Assembly (NCBI GenBank): GCA_903876875.1
Contig: CAIRBT010000107.1
Span: forward strand, 1-63,320
Direction: 5' to 3'
Length of the DNA: 63,320 nucleotides
From: an uncultured Geobacteraceae bacterium
Lineage (GTDB): Bacteria > Desulfobacterota > Desulfuromonadia > Geobacterales > Pseudopelobacteraceae
In this document: one piece after another, positions 35,051 through 44,800 of the stretch
Layout of the letters: each line of letters begins with the position of its first letter
How positions within the stretch are numbered: position 1 is the first letter of the stretch
Position numbers and translations under genes: made by a program
Notes under the pieces: generated by a model
Database searches by the model: none
What the model was told of the DNA's origin: nothing
What the model saw: only the letters and a program-made list of their open reading frames with translations

Positions 35051-35170
35051 AAAAACCCCTGCGACAAAACGAGCCTCATGCAAACCTGTCTACATCACGC
35101 CAATGCCCACCCACCAAGGGCTTGGTATGATTTGCCCAAAAAACTGTCAACTTTTGTCGCAGGGGTTTTT
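35051..35170. repeat. 120-bp element with 19-bp perfect terminal inverted repeats
   Basis: AAAAACCCCTGCGACAAAA at 35051-35069 is perfectly repeated in inverse at 35152-35170, enclosing 82 bp without a long frame. CC flanks both ends (35049-35050 and 35171-35172), possibly a 2-bp target duplication. It resembles a MITE or a short foldback element; as RNA it would form a long stem. Confidence 0.6.
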
Positions 35171-35196
35171 CCAGACAATTTAAAACAAATGTCTGG
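35171..35196. promoter_or_regulatory. Palindromic candidate activator site
   Basis: CCAGACA (35171-35177) and TGTCTGG (35190-35196) are perfect 7-bp inverted halves separated by 12 A/T-rich bases. The site lies about 20 bp upstream of the -24/-12 promoter candidate and would suit a dimeric regulator. Confidence 0.4.
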
Positions 35197-35216
35197 AATC
35201 ACTACTGCCGAAAAAG

Positions 35217-35233
35217 TTGGCACACTGTCTGCT
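35217..35233 (+). promoter_or_regulatory. Candidate sigma54 (-24/-12) promoter of the cytochrome operon
   Basis: TTGGCACACTGTCTGCT has GG at 35219-35220 and GC at 35231-35232, the required 12-bp phasing, and matches TGGCAC and TGCT of the consensus. It lies 61 nt before the porin start. No sigma70 promoter of comparable quality is seen in the spacer. Confidence 0.5.
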
Positions 35234-35294
35234 AGAGTATACAACCATCGTTTCTCAACAATATCACTATACAAGCGTATAAAGCCGGGGTCCT

Positions 35295-36629
35295 ATGAAC
35301 AGATACGTACATAGCTTACTCAATGCAACGTTACTCCTCTGCATCTGCAATGTGGCATTCGCAGTGGAGGGTTCTCTCGACGCAACGACAGTGGTGCGTT
35401 TTGAACAGCGCGATACGGGTGCTTCCTCGAAAAAACTAAACTTAGTGCCGGCCACCCAGTTTATTGGTATGGACAGCGACAAAATGGCCGATGGCAACCT
35501 GTCACTCCATCTTTACGGCTGGGGGCGCGCCGCCCTCTCCGATACCGATTATAACGACACCACCAATACGGCCGGCTCCCTAACCTACGGCTACGCACAG
35601 TACCGTTGGAAATATGCCAATGCCGATCTCCGCGTCGGTCGCCTTACCGTTCGTGACGGTATTTATAATGAGTATGTCGATGGCGTTGGCGGCCATACCG
35701 ATCTTCCCGCCGGCTTCGGCGTATCGCTCTTTGGTGGGGCTCCGGTTCACACGGCACATCTGACAAACGAAAACAGCGATGGCAAAGGTGACAGCATTGC
35801 AGGTGGGCGACTCTCCTGGCGCCACGGAGCATCGCTGGAACTTGGTGCCTCCACCGTGTACGAAGGACAATCCCAACCGCTCAAATACCATACGCTGCCG
35901 AACCACCGGATCATCGGAGCCGACCTCTGGTATCTCCCCCTGCAAAACGTTGAAATCATCGGCCACAGCAGCTTCAATACCGATACCGGCAGATTCGCCG
36001 AGCACTCATACCGTCCCACCATCAAACCAACCAAAGAGCTGAGCATTACCGGCGAATACGAAGATTACGATGACCGCTCACTACTTGGCCCCCTGTATTC
36101 CTTCATCACCACTTCAAGTTACAACGCAACCACTGCCGGATTAACCTCCCGGTTTTTCGGCGCCCTGGTTTCCTACGACGTCAATGACCGGGTTACCACC
36201 ACCGCCGACTACCGTCACTACTCGCGCAGCCAAGGTGGAGGTGACCGCTTTGGTGCTAACGTCAGCGCAGGTCTGCTCGACAAAAAACTCCGGGGGGGCC
36301 TGAGCTATCACTATTTCTCTGATGACGGCGGCTTTGCAATAACCTCCCTCCGAAACGGTTCCTTTCACCAGTTGAACCTCTATCTGCTCCACGAAGCAAA
36401 AAAATACAGCTCATCACTCGACTTCAGCGGCTATTTCCTGAGGGAGAGCCTCTATAACGAAAATAACATCTGGGAGACCACCGCAACTTTTGGCTACCAG
36501 ATCGCGCCCCAATTAACCGTTACCGCTGCGGTCGCCTATGGCAGAGATACCACCTTCACCGAAGATCTCAGGGGATTACTCAAGCTTGTCTGGAATACCA
36601 ACTACAGCGGCGAAGGGAGCAGGAAATGA
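35295..36629 (+). CDS. Outer-membrane beta-barrel porin of a porin-cytochrome conduit
   Basis: A 444-aa protein with signal peptide MNRYVHSLLNATLLLCICNVAFA (cleavage after AFA) and a body of alternating amphipathic strands ending in aromatics (e.g. YAQYRWKYANADLRVGRLTV, TTTADYRHYSRSQGGGDRFG, ATFGYQIAPQLTVTAAVAYG). It has no heme motif. It should form the outer-membrane channel in which a cytochrome is held for electron export. Its stop overlaps the next gene (ATGA). The order porin, 5-heme lipoprotein, ~12-heme lipoprotein resembles extB-extC-extD of G. sulfurreducens, as I recall that cluster; the match is by layout, not alignment. Confidence 0.8.
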   Translation: MNRYVHSLLNATLLLCICNVAFAVEGSLDATTVVRFEQRDTGASSKKLNLVPATQFIGMDSDKMADGNLSLHLYGWGRAALSDTDYNDTTNTAGSLTYGYAQYRWKYANADLRVGRLTVRDGIYNEYVDGVGGHTDLPAGFGVSLFGGAPVHTAHLTNENSDGKGDSIAGGRLSWRHGASLELGASTVYEGQSQPLKYHTLPNHRIIGADLWYLPLQNVEIIGHSSFNTDTGRFAEHSYRPTIKPTKELSITGEYEDYDDRSLLGPLYSFITTSSYNATTAGLTSRFFGALVSYDVNDRVTTTADYRHYSRSQGGGDRFGANVSAGLLDKKLRGGLSYHYFSDDGGFAITSLRNGSFHQLNLYLLHEAKKYSSSLDFSGYFLRESLYNENNIWETTATFGYQIAPQLTVTAAVAYGRDTTFTEDLRGLLKLVWNTNYSGEGSRK

Positions 36630-37102
36630 AACAGCACCTATGGAACCTGCTAACCGGGGGAACGGTACTCCTCACCACCCTGCTGATGGCCTGCGCTGCA
36701 CTGGAAAAGCTACCAAACCGGCAGACATCGCATCAGGAAACACTTGCCCGTGGTCAACAGGTGAACTGCGTCGAATGCCATGACGACCAGAACAAGGGCA
36801 CCCTGAAATCAGTGGTTCGTTTTAGTCATTCCCCGACCTTTGTGAAAAACCATCGATTCCCTGCCGCAAGCGACAGTCGCCTCTGTGCAAGCTGCCACAA
36901 GGAATCCTTCTGTGCCGACTGTCACACCCCGCGCACCGAAATCCTCCCGTCCCGCACATTATCGGAGCGGCCCGATCGTGAGTTGCCACACCGGGGCAAC
37001 TATCTGACGATCCACAAAATCGAGGGGAAAATGAATCCGGCCAGCTGCAACCGCTGCCATGGCCGGGGAAACAACGACCGCTGTATGGTTTGTCATAGTT
37101 AG
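36626..37102 (+). CDS. Five-heme c-type cytochrome lipoprotein (ExtC-like)
   Basis: A 158-aa predicted outer-membrane lipoprotein: hydrophobic N-terminus ending LLTTLLMAC with the lipidated Cys near residue 23. Five CxxCH sites occur: CVECH, CASCH, CADCH, CNRCH and CMVCH. It overlaps the porin gene by 4 nt and is probably a plug or relay next to the barrel. Confidence 0.85.
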   Translation: MKQHLWNLLTGGTVLLTTLLMACAALEKLPNRQTSHQETLARGQQVNCVECHDDQNKGTLKSVVRFSHSPTFVKNHRFPAASDSRLCASCHKESFCADCHTPRTEILPSRTLSERPDRELPHRGNYLTIHKIEGKMNPASCNRCHGRGNNDRCMVCHS

Positions 37103-37137
37103 GATCGATAACAGCCCGTTTTCACAAGAGGAAGCCC

Positions 37138-38436
37138 ATGCTGCATACCATCAAATTATCGTGTATCGTCATACTGTCCACCGCCCTCTGGGGGTGTAAC
37201 TCCCTGAACGATGCCGCCCCCACGGCAAATGTCAGTGGAAAACATACGGAAGCGAACTGGGTGGCTTCAGGTCATCGAGTCCAGTATCGTGCCAACCCGG
37301 CCGGTTGCATGGAATGCCATGGGGCCGACCTAAAGGGGGGCAGCGTTTCCAAGGTTGATTGTTTCAACCAGGGGGGATTGACAACCTGCCACAGCAACGG
37401 CCACGCTCCCCGCCTTCCCAACCATGCCATACCCTTTACGGAGCGATCCCTGCATGGTGTGGCTGCACTGCGTGATATCCAGGCATGCCAGCTCTGCCAC
37501 GGCACCACCGGTGGTGCCGGCAGCAACCCCCGTTTCAACGTCGTGATAGGCGCACTCACCGTGGGCTGTGAAGCGGCCGGATGCCATCTGACCGGCCAGC
37601 CATCCGGAGCAGCCACCAACCTGGCTCACCCAAAACCATGGAACGACCACAAAACAGCCGGTAACCAGTCAAATGCCTGCCCCCTCTGCCACGGCACCTA
37701 TTTGACCGGTGGCACCCAGGCGTCCGGTACCAAGGCGCCATCCTGCGGCAGCTGTCATCTCTCACTTCAGGAAGGCACCGTTCCACGGAGCGGCAGCTGT
37801 AGTTCCTGCCATAGCACCCCCCCCGGCAACACCGTGTCTGAAGCCGTTTCTCCCAATAGGGCCGGTTCCCATCTGGTTCATATGTCATTACCCGAACTTA
37901 CTAACACAGTCGCTGCGTGCCAGTACTGTCATCGGGGAGGCGGCAGTGGCACCGCTCTCCATCAAAGCTATCATGTCGCAACTCTGGGGAATTATACCAC
38001 ACATCCCCTGATCGGATTTCCTCCCGCCTTCTCCGAGGGGGGAAGCGGTGGAACCTGTAACCGTACGGGTTCCACCGTAACCTGTTCCAACATCAAGTGC
38101 CACGGAGGCCAGACCACACCACCCTGGGGTTCTGCCAACGGCATTGACTGCAGCGACTGCCATACCCTGGGCAGCGGTGCCGGTGTTCCAACCCACACCA
38201 GCTACTACAGCGGTAAACATTACTATCACCTGGTAAGCCCCCAAAAATATGGCTGCCGTGATTGCCACACCATCGACATCGCAGTATCAGGAAGACATTT
38301 CAGCAACTTATCATCAGCAAGATTTAACCAGCTTCCGGCTGATACCCTTAAAGCAACCATCGGTTTTAACCCAACCACAAAAAGTTGTACCGCCCCGATT
38401 TCCGGTTGTCATGGTGGCACATCGAAAATCTGGTAA
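37138..38436 (+). CDS. Multiheme c-type cytochrome lipoprotein, ~12 hemes (ExtD-like)
   Basis: A 432-aa lipoprotein (lipobox LSTALWGC, Cys near residue 21). By my count there are eight CxxCH (CMECH, CQLCH, CPLCH, CGSCH, CSSCH, CQYCH, CSDCH, CRDCH), two CX4CH (CEAAGCH, CSNIKCH), one CX8CH (CFNQGGLTTCH) and one CX6CH (CTAPISGCH), up to 12 hemes. Glycine- and serine-rich linkers separate the sites. It is probably the surface-exposed terminal reductase of the conduit. It starts 35 nt after the 5-heme gene, with AGAGGAAG before the ATG. Confidence 0.85.
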   Translation: MLHTIKLSCIVILSTALWGCNSLNDAAPTANVSGKHTEANWVASGHRVQYRANPAGCMECHGADLKGGSVSKVDCFNQGGLTTCHSNGHAPRLPNHAIPFTERSLHGVAALRDIQACQLCHGTTGGAGSNPRFNVVIGALTVGCEAAGCHLTGQPSGAATNLAHPKPWNDHKTAGNQSNACPLCHGTYLTGGTQASGTKAPSCGSCHLSLQEGTVPRSGSCSSCHSTPPGNTVSEAVSPNRAGSHLVHMSLPELTNTVAACQYCHRGGGSGTALHQSYHVATLGNYTTHPLIGFPPAFSEGGSGGTCNRTGSTVTCSNIKCHGGQTTPPWGSANGIDCSDCHTLGSGAGVPTHTSYYSGKHYYHLVSPQKYGCRDCHTIDIAVSGRHFSNLSSARFNQLPADTLKATIGFNPTTKSCTAPISGCHGGTSKIW

Positions 38437-38455
38437 ACGGAGGCACCGAACAGCT

Positions 38456-41212
38456 ATGAGACAAAAAGCATTTCTGAAAACTCTGGCAGTGATACTGACC
38501 ACCCTGCTGATTTTACCGGTTTCCCGTTCCCTGGCCGCAGTGGCACCAAACGTGAGCAGCCTGAACTCTCTCAGGGAGGGGATCACATCACCGGTGCGGC
38601 TGGCCAATGACATCTACGGGAATCTCTACGTAACCGACCCCCGTGGGGGTGGCGTACTCAAACTATCCAACAGCGGCAAGCTGCTCAAGAAAATTTCCCT
38701 GGCAAAACGCCCCTTCGGCATTGCGGTCACCACAACGAACAAGATACTTGTCAGTCAATTGACCTACATTTCAGTACTTGATGGCGACGGAACAGAGCTC
38801 CAAAAGTTTGGCACCTTTAAAAAAGCCAACGGCATAACAGTTGACGCAACGGGAGCCCTCTTCGTCACCGACAGCCAGGACAACTGCGTCCAGGTTTTCA
38901 ACGCCGACTTCACCCCCCGCTCCACCGGAGTGGCGGTCAGCGGCAAGCCGGACAACAGCTTTGGAGGCGACGGCAAAGGGGAGGGGCAGTTCCTCCAGCC
39001 GACCGGCATCAGTTACGAATCGGCAGCCAAGCAGCTTGCCGTCGTTGACTCACTGAACGGCCGGGTGGAGTTTTTCTCCACCACCGGTACCTACCAGAAA
39101 AGCATCGGCTCCTTCGGGTCAGGTGCCCTCAAGTTCACCCTCCCCCAGGCGGTCGCCTTCGAGTATGCCTCTGATCTCAGCCTGAGTCGTATGTACGTGC
39201 TGGATGCCTACCAAAGTACCATACAGACCATAGATCCGACCGGCCCCACCTTTTTGCGCTATGTCGGCTCCTACGGCCTTGGCAGTGACAAGCTCATTGC
39301 CCCCTATGATGTTCTCTACGACCGTTCTGACTCCCAAAACAGGAGACTGATTGTTGCCAATGGTAACGGTGCCATCGCACTGTACGGTGTGACCGACCCC
39401 CCCTCGTTTATCAAGACAACGGGTCCGACGTTAACTATCAACACGCTCCCCCTGGTGACCAATCTCACCACCCTCACCATCAGCGGTACCGTCACCAGTA
39501 CGAAAAACATTACCGGTGTTGTGGTAAATGGCATCAATGCCACCATAACTTCAGGCATCTGGTCCGCGACGATCCCCCTTGAAGTTGGTGACAATGCCAT
39601 TAAAATTACCGCCACCAACACGGTCGCCTCCACGGTGAAAAATGCCATTATTACCGTACTTCCCCAAGAGGCCAGTAAAACACCGGTCACCCTGACCCTT
39701 GATCCGACCACCCGTTTGACAAAGAGCAGCACTTTCATCGTCTCGGGCACGGTTACCAGCGGTGCCACGGTAACGGTCAACGGAACCGCCGCCACGGTCA
39801 CCAATAGCAACTGGAATCGAACCGTACCGCTCACGGAGGGCATTAACACCTTCTCAGTGGTCGGCTCAAAAGAGGGGTTAAGTGATACCACCACCAGCTT
39901 CAACATTACCCTCGACAGTATCCCCCCCAAGCTGAAGGTCAGCTTCATCGCCAATGGCAGTTCGGTGACAAATCCGGTACAGACCATTTCCGGCACGGTC
40001 GAAGACGCCAATACCGCCGCAGTGACGGTAAGCATCAACGGAACGGCAAAGGTTATTTCCGTCAGTGACGGTTCCTTTTGTGACGCTCTCCTACTGGCGG
40101 CGGGGAGCAATACCGTTACCATCGTCGCCACCGATGGGGCAGGAAACGACAGCGCAGAAACCATCAGCCGTACTGTCACCTACGATCCGTCACTGCCGGT
40201 GCTCACCATCGACAATACCACCGGTGAGGTGGTGGGGGTTGCCACCACAACGGCACATTCAATCACCGGAACGGCTACGGTCGGCTATTCGGTGTTCGTC
40301 AACGGCCTGCCTGCCTCAAAAGTGACGGCAAAAACCGTCACCGCCGACACCTACAGTACCGCATCAACCTATCGCTGGGCCAAGGATCTGACCCTCATCC
40401 CTGGCGTCAACAACATCCAGATTACCATGCGGGAAGATGTCATCACACCGGCAGAAAAGAAAGTTGACCTCTTCTCCAGTGTGGTCTACCACGCCGAACT
40501 CCCCTCACTGATCGTCAAAGAGCCAAAGAAAGATATGGCCACGGCCAAGAGCACCATGAATGTGGTGGGTGAATCGGTGAACAATGTCTCGGTAACGGCG
40601 ACCGTCAACGGTGTGGCCGTACCGGTTGCCACCACCGCCGCCGACGGAAAGATCACCTATGGTCTCACCCTGCCCCGTTTCTCGACAAAGGGCAACTACA
40701 CGGTAGTTATCAACGCCACCGACAGCAGCGGTGCCACGTCAACCGTCACAAGAACGGTGCTGTACGACCCCACCGTTCCGGACATTACGGTTGTCACGGC
40801 GAAACCGCTGGTTGTCACCTGTAAGAATGAAACCGGTCGCCAGTTGCTCGCCACCGACAAAAACGGCCTTGTCAGAAGGGGCGTACCGGGCAGCGATGGC
40901 CTGCTCACCCTCAATCTCTCCGGTGACAGCTATGATGCCGCTTCACTCAACATCCGTTCCCTCACCGAAGCTGGAGTATCAAGCCGCGACGGTATCCTGA
41001 CCAAGAACAGCGATGGCACGGCGAAAGATACCCCAACCATTCACGATGTAGTCAAAGCGGCTCGCATACTTGCCGGTCTGGAAGCCCCAGCTACCACGGA
41101 ACAGATGCTCCATATAGATATCGCGCCCGTACTCGATGGCGAAGCAACAAGTGACGGCAAGCTGACCATTGGCGACATCATGGCCGTTTTGCGCAAAGTA
41201 ATTGGATTGTAG
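38456..41212 (+). CDS. Secreted NHL-propeller / Ig-like / dockerin protein
   Basis: A 918-aa exported protein. Signal peptide (residues 1-27, MRQKAFLKTLAVILTTLLIL). Residues ~35-310 carry NHL-type repeats (SPVRLANDIYGNLYVTDPRG, GITVDATGALFVTDSQDNCV), a beta-propeller. Residues ~320-790 hold five or six bacterial Ig-like repeats (LTISGTVTSTKNITGVVVNG and similar). The C-terminal ~60 residues form a dockerin: repeat 1 is degenerate (around TPTIHDVVKAARILAG) and repeat 2 is DIAPVLDGEATSDGKLTIGD. I chose ATG 38456; the longer frame overlaps the cytochrome gene. It shares its Ig-dockerin layout with the 30112-31428 protein and likewise precedes a cohesin-like lipoprotein. Confidence 0.82.
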   Translation: MRQKAFLKTLAVILTTLLILPVSRSLAAVAPNVSSLNSLREGITSPVRLANDIYGNLYVTDPRGGGVLKLSNSGKLLKKISLAKRPFGIAVTTTNKILVSQLTYISVLDGDGTELQKFGTFKKANGITVDATGALFVTDSQDNCVQVFNADFTPRSTGVAVSGKPDNSFGGDGKGEGQFLQPTGISYESAAKQLAVVDSLNGRVEFFSTTGTYQKSIGSFGSGALKFTLPQAVAFEYASDLSLSRMYVLDAYQSTIQTIDPTGPTFLRYVGSYGLGSDKLIAPYDVLYDRSDSQNRRLIVANGNGAIALYGVTDPPSFIKTTGPTLTINTLPLVTNLTTLTISGTVTSTKNITGVVVNGINATITSGIWSATIPLEVGDNAIKITATNTVASTVKNAIITVLPQEASKTPVTLTLDPTTRLTKSSTFIVSGTVTSGATVTVNGTAATVTNSNWNRTVPLTEGINTFSVVGSKEGLSDTTTSFNITLDSIPPKLKVSFIANGSSVTNPVQTISGTVEDANTAAVTVSINGTAKVISVSDGSFCDALLLAAGSNTVTIVATDGAGNDSAETISRTVTYDPSLPVLTIDNTTGEVVGVATTTAHSITGTATVGYSVFVNGLPASKVTAKTVTADTYSTASTYRWAKDLTLIPGVNNIQITMREDVITPAEKKVDLFSSVVYHAELPSLIVKEPKKDMATAKSTMNVVGESVNNVSVTATVNGVAVPVATTAADGKITYGLTLPRFSTKGNYTVVINATDSSGATSTVTRTVLYDPTVPDITVVTAKPLVVTCKNETGRQLLATDKNGLVRRGVPGSDGLLTLNLSGDSYDAASLNIRSLTEAGVSSRDGILTKNSDGTAKDTPTIHDVVKAARILAGLEAPATTEQMLHIDIAPVLDGEATSDGKLTIGDIMAVLRKVIGL

Positions 41213-41264
41213 TCGTACCCGGCAGGCTTGTCCTGCCTAACTCGTGAGATAACAGGTGCCCATC

Positions 41265-41795
41265 ATGTACGAAAAAATATCCGTTCCAATTGCATTACTG
41301 CTGTTTCTCACGCTGTTCGGGTGCGGGGGGGGGAGCGGCAGCGGCGGCAGTGGTAAAGACACGCCCCAACTGACGCAGAAAACGGTCGCCATCACGATCT
41401 CCACCAGCTCGGCCGATTCCGCAATTACTCTGGGTGGCATTAATACCAGCTTCAAACTCCCCGCCGGGACAACGCTTCCCCTTGCCGATCAGGTGACGGG
41501 CGAAATAAGCGGTTCGGCCATACAGGGATTGAATAATTTTTCCGTGCTTGGACCGAAATTGAACACCACGGACAGAACCGTGACTATCATAGGTGGCAAC
41601 GCCAGTGGTTTCTCCGCCGGACAGCCCTTCGTACGGCTGATTTGCACCGTTGAAAACGGCGTAACCCTGCCGGCCAACACCGCTTCCTCACTGGCTACCG
41701 ATACCTTTGAAGTATCAGAAGTATTAAACGGAAGTGATGTGAGTGTGAGCACCGGTGTGGTTCAGCCGCTGTTTTCAGTTGAATTTGGCTATTGA
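41265..41795 (+). CDS. Lipoprotein with cohesin-like beta-sandwich (copy B)
   Basis: A 176-aa lipoprotein: MYEKISVPIALLLFLTLFGC then a Gly/Ser linker. It aligns by eye along its length with copy A (29524-30051): LGGINTSFKLPAGTTLPL vs LSGVSVTISLPAGVTPVM; ASGFSAGQPFVRLICTV vs AEGFGVGEFVTVTCSV; VQPLFSVEF vs VKPAFIAEI. Cohesin-like folding is inferred. It lies 52 nt after the dockerin gene. I chose ATG 41265 (AGG 9 nt upstream) over GTG 41256. Confidence 0.72.
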   Translation: MYEKISVPIALLLFLTLFGCGGGSGSGGSGKDTPQLTQKTVAITISTSSADSAITLGGINTSFKLPAGTTLPLADQVTGEISGSAIQGLNNFSVLGPKLNTTDRTVTIIGGNASGFSAGQPFVRLICTVENGVTLPANTASSLATDTFEVSEVLNGSDVSVSTGVVQPLFSVEFGY

Positions 41796-41876
41796 AAAAG
41801 GTGCAGCGTTGTCCGTCGGAGAGAACAGTAAATGAGTATGAAATTGCCCTGTAAACTGTTGTTCAGGAGCTTGCCC

Positions 41877-44800
41877 ATGAAAAAAATGATGCCGCGATAC
41901 GCTCTCGCGATAATCTTTCTGCTCACGTCCCTTATCCCGTCGTACGCCTATGATGGGGCGCATTACGATCCGGATAAGGGTACTACCTGTGCAACCTGCC
42001 ATACCACACACATGAGCCAGGGGAGCAGCGGTTACAGCAACCTCTGCATTTCGTGCCACTCTCCCGGCAATACGACAGCCGGCATGAAACCGCTGGCCGT
42101 CGGCGATGCGGCAAACCCGTTCAAAACCTATACCGCAAGCGGCATCAACAACATGAACCACACCTCCCACCGCTGGAGCGGTTCCGATACCGTACCGGCC
42201 GCTGGAGCCCTCCCTCCCATACAGGCAGCCATGACCTCCATAACCAGACGTATGGACAATGAACTCTCCTGCGTCCGTTGCCATAATCAGCACACAGAAC
42301 AGAACGCACCCTACCTCCGGATGTCCAACGATGGGGATCGACTCTGCCTCGATTGTCACCGGAGTCGTAATGTTACCAACCACCAAAGCGGCAGCCATCC
42401 GGTCAACATTAATTACACTCAGGCGGCAACCGGTAAACCGGGCTCTTTTAACATACCACCGATCAACAGTAACCCGAACAACGCCACGTCCGACCTTGGC
42501 GCCCGGCTTTCCCAGTCAAACAACACCCTGCTCTGCAGCACCTGCCACGGTGTTCACTATACCGACTCAAAAAGTTCCACCGTCGATAGCAGCACCACCT
42601 TTGCCCAGTTAAGCAGTAACGACGGTTATCTGCTCCGTACCGACCTGCGTGGTGCCAAGGCCACCACACCAGGTGCCGACAATCCGAATATCTGTACCAA
42701 CTGCCATGCCGGTAAAAAAAGTCACAATGCAAATGGTCAGGATGTGCAGTGCGCCGACTGTCACGGTGCCCATGTGGAATTTGACCCCAACGACCCCACC
42801 GGCAGCAAGGGGACCAACAGCTATTTGGTACGAAGAAACATGACCGTCAACGGCAGCAGTAAACCGGTCTATTTCACCTTCACCGGCAGTGCCATTATTT
42901 ACAACAAAGGTGATGGCAGTGGCCTCTGCGAAACCTGCCACAGCGTACCATCCCCCGGCGGTAAATATCCGGCTGCCCACGCCCTCTCACTCAAGACCGA
43001 TTGCGTCGGCTGCCACTCCCACGACCACCAGAAATCGTCCTTTACGGCCAACGTCACCTGTTCCAATTGCCACGGCTACCCGCCAACCAGCGGCAGCCAC
43101 ACCCCCCATCTGCTCGTCATGGGGTGTGCACTCTGCCACCCGGTGCCCGACGCCACTGACAGCAGCAAGCATATCAATAAAACCGTCGATTTCGTCCAAA
43201 CCATAAACTACACAACCGCCACCAACAGCTGTTCGAACCTCTACTGCCACAGTGACGGCACAACCCTCTCCGGTACCTTTACCCCCGCAGTCGCACCGTT
43301 ATGGGGCAAAACCACCCTTGGCTGCACCGGCTGCCACGGTGGCACAACGACCGGACCCGCCTATGGCAACGGCACACCAAAGGCCAACAGCCATGCCGCC
43401 CACGTGGTCGGCATGGGGATCGGCTGTGCGGTCTGTCACAGCAGCGTGGTCAACCAAGCCGGCAAGATCATCAGCGGTTCACCCCATGTCAATAAAATTT
43501 ATGACGTTTCCGGCACCACCTTTACCCTTGCCAACACCCCTTCGGCAACCGTGCCGGCTCAATGTTCAAACATCAGCTGCCACTCCGGCAAAGCGGCTGT
43601 CTGGGGTTCAACCCTCACCTGCGGCAGCTGCCACGCAGACCAATCATCAACGGCCGCTACCGGCAGTCACAAGCTCCATGTGTCCGATGACGGTATAGCC
43701 TGTACCAGCTGTCATAACGGCTCCGGCTCTGGCACTGCGCTCCATGCCAATGGGACGCTTAACCTCTCCTTTAACGGTGCCACCGCCACCTATTCGAAGG
43801 GAAGTACCTTTGCCTCCGGCCAACCATACGGAAGCTGTGCCACCGTCTCCTGCCACGGTTCCCAGTCAACCGACCTCCTCTGGGGGAGCACCGACACCGG
43901 TTGCCAGGCATGCCACACCGGTACAATAGACACCGATGTTTTCACCCTCCCCTTCAACGCGAAATCACCCGTAGCGGTCATTTCAGCAACCGAATGGCTG
44001 AGCAGCGGTCACGGACGTGTTTCGGGCAGTTATCCATCCGGCAACCCGGCGGCCGCCCTGAGCGGGACCAACCAATGTAACTACTGCCATGACAGCGGCT
44101 CCAAACACAACAGCTCTGCCAACCAATTCCGACTGAAGAATTTCTCCACCGCTTCCTTCGGCAGAAATGCCCCCTGCCTGATCTGCCACGGAGCGGGAGC
44201 CACCGGAGAGTTGGGTAAAACGGCCACGATCACCGTCACATCACGACATTTCGGTGCCGACCACGGCGGGTCAAGCGGCGGCGGTTACTTCTGTTGGGAC
44301 TGCCATGACCCCCATGGTGACGGTAATATCTTCATGATCCACGACAAGGTGGCAAAAACCAGTGATCGAACTTCCGGTGCCCCGCTGCTGACCACGGGGA
44401 CAACCTTCACCGCCACCGGAACCGGTACCGATTACGTCGGCAGCAGCGGCATTTGCCAGGTGTGCCACACCAGCACCGCCCACTACACCGCCACTTCAAC
44501 CGGTGACGCCCACAACAGCGACCACCGCTGCACCACCTGTCACAACCATAGCGGCTCCGACGGTGGCTCCGCATTCAGTGCCAGTGGCGGACAGTGTGAC
44601 GCCTGCCACGGCTATCCGCCGGCAGCCAGAGCGGTGACCGTCTCCTTCGGCACCACCGGCAACTGGAATAACGCCCGTTTCGAAGATTACTCCGGCGGTG
44701 GTGGTGCCCACCTGCTTGCAGCCCACATCCCACAAACGGCTAAGGCCTCAGAAGGCTGGCGTAACTGCACCCTCTGCCACAACGGTGGCAGTAAGAACCC

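Noticed and set aside
38249-38455. Upstream extension of the NHL/dockerin protein
   Set aside because: This part overlaps the end of the cytochrome gene in another frame; a signal peptide starts cleanly at ATG 38456.
39316-40179. Long minus-strand frame (287 codons) opposite the Ig-like repeats
   Set aside because: It is a shadow of the Thr/Val-rich repeats on the plus strand; similar long antisense frames occur opposite the cytochromes.
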